Positions 63,607 to 64,000 of a DNA stretch of 64,000 bases are shown in pieces. How positions within the stretch are numbered: the first letter of the stretch is position 1; the number at the start of each line of letters is the position of its first letter. The DNA is taken from positions 186,001 to 250,000 of the forward strand of contig NZ_KE383964.1 of assembly GCF_000422945.1 (NCBI RefSeq), read 5' to 3'. Source of the stretch: Daejeonella oryzae DSM 19973. GTDB taxonomy: Bacteria; Bacteroidota; Bacteroidia; Sphingobacteriales; Sphingobacteriaceae. A program made the position numbers and the translations under genes. The notes under the pieces were generated by a model. It saw only the letters and a list, made by a program, of their open reading frames with translations. It searched no databases and had not been told where the DNA came from.

Positions 63607-63939
63607 ATGAGTATTTATAAGATAAAAATCAATTTCGAGGAAGCGGGAAAAGAATCTGTGGAATTGCCTATTAGCCAGAACGAATCTGTTTTAGATGTTT
63701 GCCTTGATAATGGTATAGAATTACAGCATAATTGTGGCGGTGTTTGCGGATGCAGTACCTGCCATGTTTATGTGAATCAGGGCATGGATAATCTTCAGGA
63801 AATTTCAGATAAGGAAGAAGATTTTATTGACCGGGCAGTTAATCCACGTATCACTTCCAGGCTGGGTTGCCAATGCGTAGTGGTCGATGGAGATATTGAA
63901 GTAACCTTACCGGATCAAAACCAATTTTTAGGTCACTAA
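63607..63939 (+). CDS. 2Fe-2S ferredoxin, adrenodoxin/Isc-Fdx type
   Basis: This 110-residue electron carrier has a plant/adrenodoxin-type [2Fe-2S] fold. The cluster ligands lie in HNCGGVCGCSTCHVYV (Cys spacing C-x3-C-x-C-x2-C, of which three would bind) and the fourth in LGCQCVV near the C-terminus. Acidic patches such as SDKEEDFIDRA between them match docking regions of adrenodoxin-like ferredoxins. The class supplies electrons for Fe-S assembly or to P450-type enzymes. It is not adjacent to hscA (about 16 kb apart), although in proteobacteria fdx and hscA are neighbours. Confidence 0.9.
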   Translation: MSIYKIKINFEEAGKESVELPISQNESVLDVCLDNGIELQHNCGGVCGCSTCHVYVNQGMDNLQEISDKEEDFIDRAVNPRITSRLGCQCVVVDGDIEVTLPDQNQFLGH

Positions 63940-63981
63940 CCATCGTTTTACCAATATATTATAACCTAATTTACTAGCCAT

Positions 63982-64000
63982 ATGACTCAAAATAAATTTG
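63982..64000 (+). CDS. Possible start of next gene, cut by the window end
   Basis: An ATG at 63982 opens MTQNKF and runs to the window edge. Position (43 bp after the ferredoxin stop) suggests a new gene, but too little is visible to assign anything. Confidence 0.25.

Noticed and set aside
1-64000. tRNA, rRNA, CRISPR arrays, insertion sequences, prophage or attachment sites
   Set aside because: Intergenic gaps are short and were read on both strands; no cloverleaf, regular repeat-spacer pattern, transposase or integrase was found.

Overview
The window comes from an AT-rich Bacteroidota chromosome, most likely family Sphingobacteriaceae (Pedobacter/Mucilaginibacter-like). The evidence is two SusC/SusD pairs, a LacI-controlled sus operon, a GldC protein, a type IX secretion sorting domain on an amylase, several Bacteroidota-type promoter boxes (TAnnTTTG), and almost no Shine-Dalgarno sequences. 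No rRNA, tRNA, CRISPR array, insertion sequence or prophage was seen. The window starts inside a susC gene and ends a few codons into another gene.

Region 1 (1-18.6 kb) is an unusual outer-membrane cluster. It holds a SusC (5' cut)/SusD pair, two 1100-residue lipoproteins built of FG-GAP/VCBS Ca-loops with a central ASPIC/UnbV domain, a membrane-anchored SRPBCC/GyrI-like protein on the opposite strand, a secreted GH65/ATHL1-like glycosidase, a small unknown membrane protein, and two vanadium-haloperoxidase/PAP2-type lipoproteins on either side of an outer-membrane barrel. I see no classical polysaccharide-degrading set, so its substrate is open.

Region 2 (18.7-25.7 kb) is a trehalose/osmotic module: exported GH37 trehalase, an MscS channel with a frameshift, a GH15 glucoamylase/trehalase, and a fused trehalose-6-phosphate synthase/phosphatase.

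Region 3 (25.8-42.0 kb) handles alpha-glucans and sucrose-like sugars. An MFS sugar transporter, a cytosolic GH100-like glycosidase and a PfkB fructokinase-like kinase form a tight operon. It is followed by a T9SS-exported GH13 amylase, a BadF-type kinase, a minus-strand susC-susD-susE operon, its likely LacI regulator and an esterase with a glycan-binding-like N-terminus. A 36-bp palindrome between lacI and susC is the best operator candidate.

Region 4 (42-64 kb) is mostly housekeeping: threonine aldolase, biotin carboxylase, riboflavin synthase, HscA, DinB, dihydroorotase, a cytochrome c/aldose dehydrogenase fusion, a DEAD-box helicase, GldC, small membrane proteins, an AlkB-like hydroxylase and Ogt. 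It then has the cytochrome c maturation set ccmB-ccmC-ccmD-(gdhA)-ccmE-ccmF, a DUF2520 oxidoreductase and a ferredoxin. Several genes here carry the -7 box only 5-7 nt before the ATG, which predicts leaderless mRNAs.

All family assignments rest on motifs read by eye; no database search was run.
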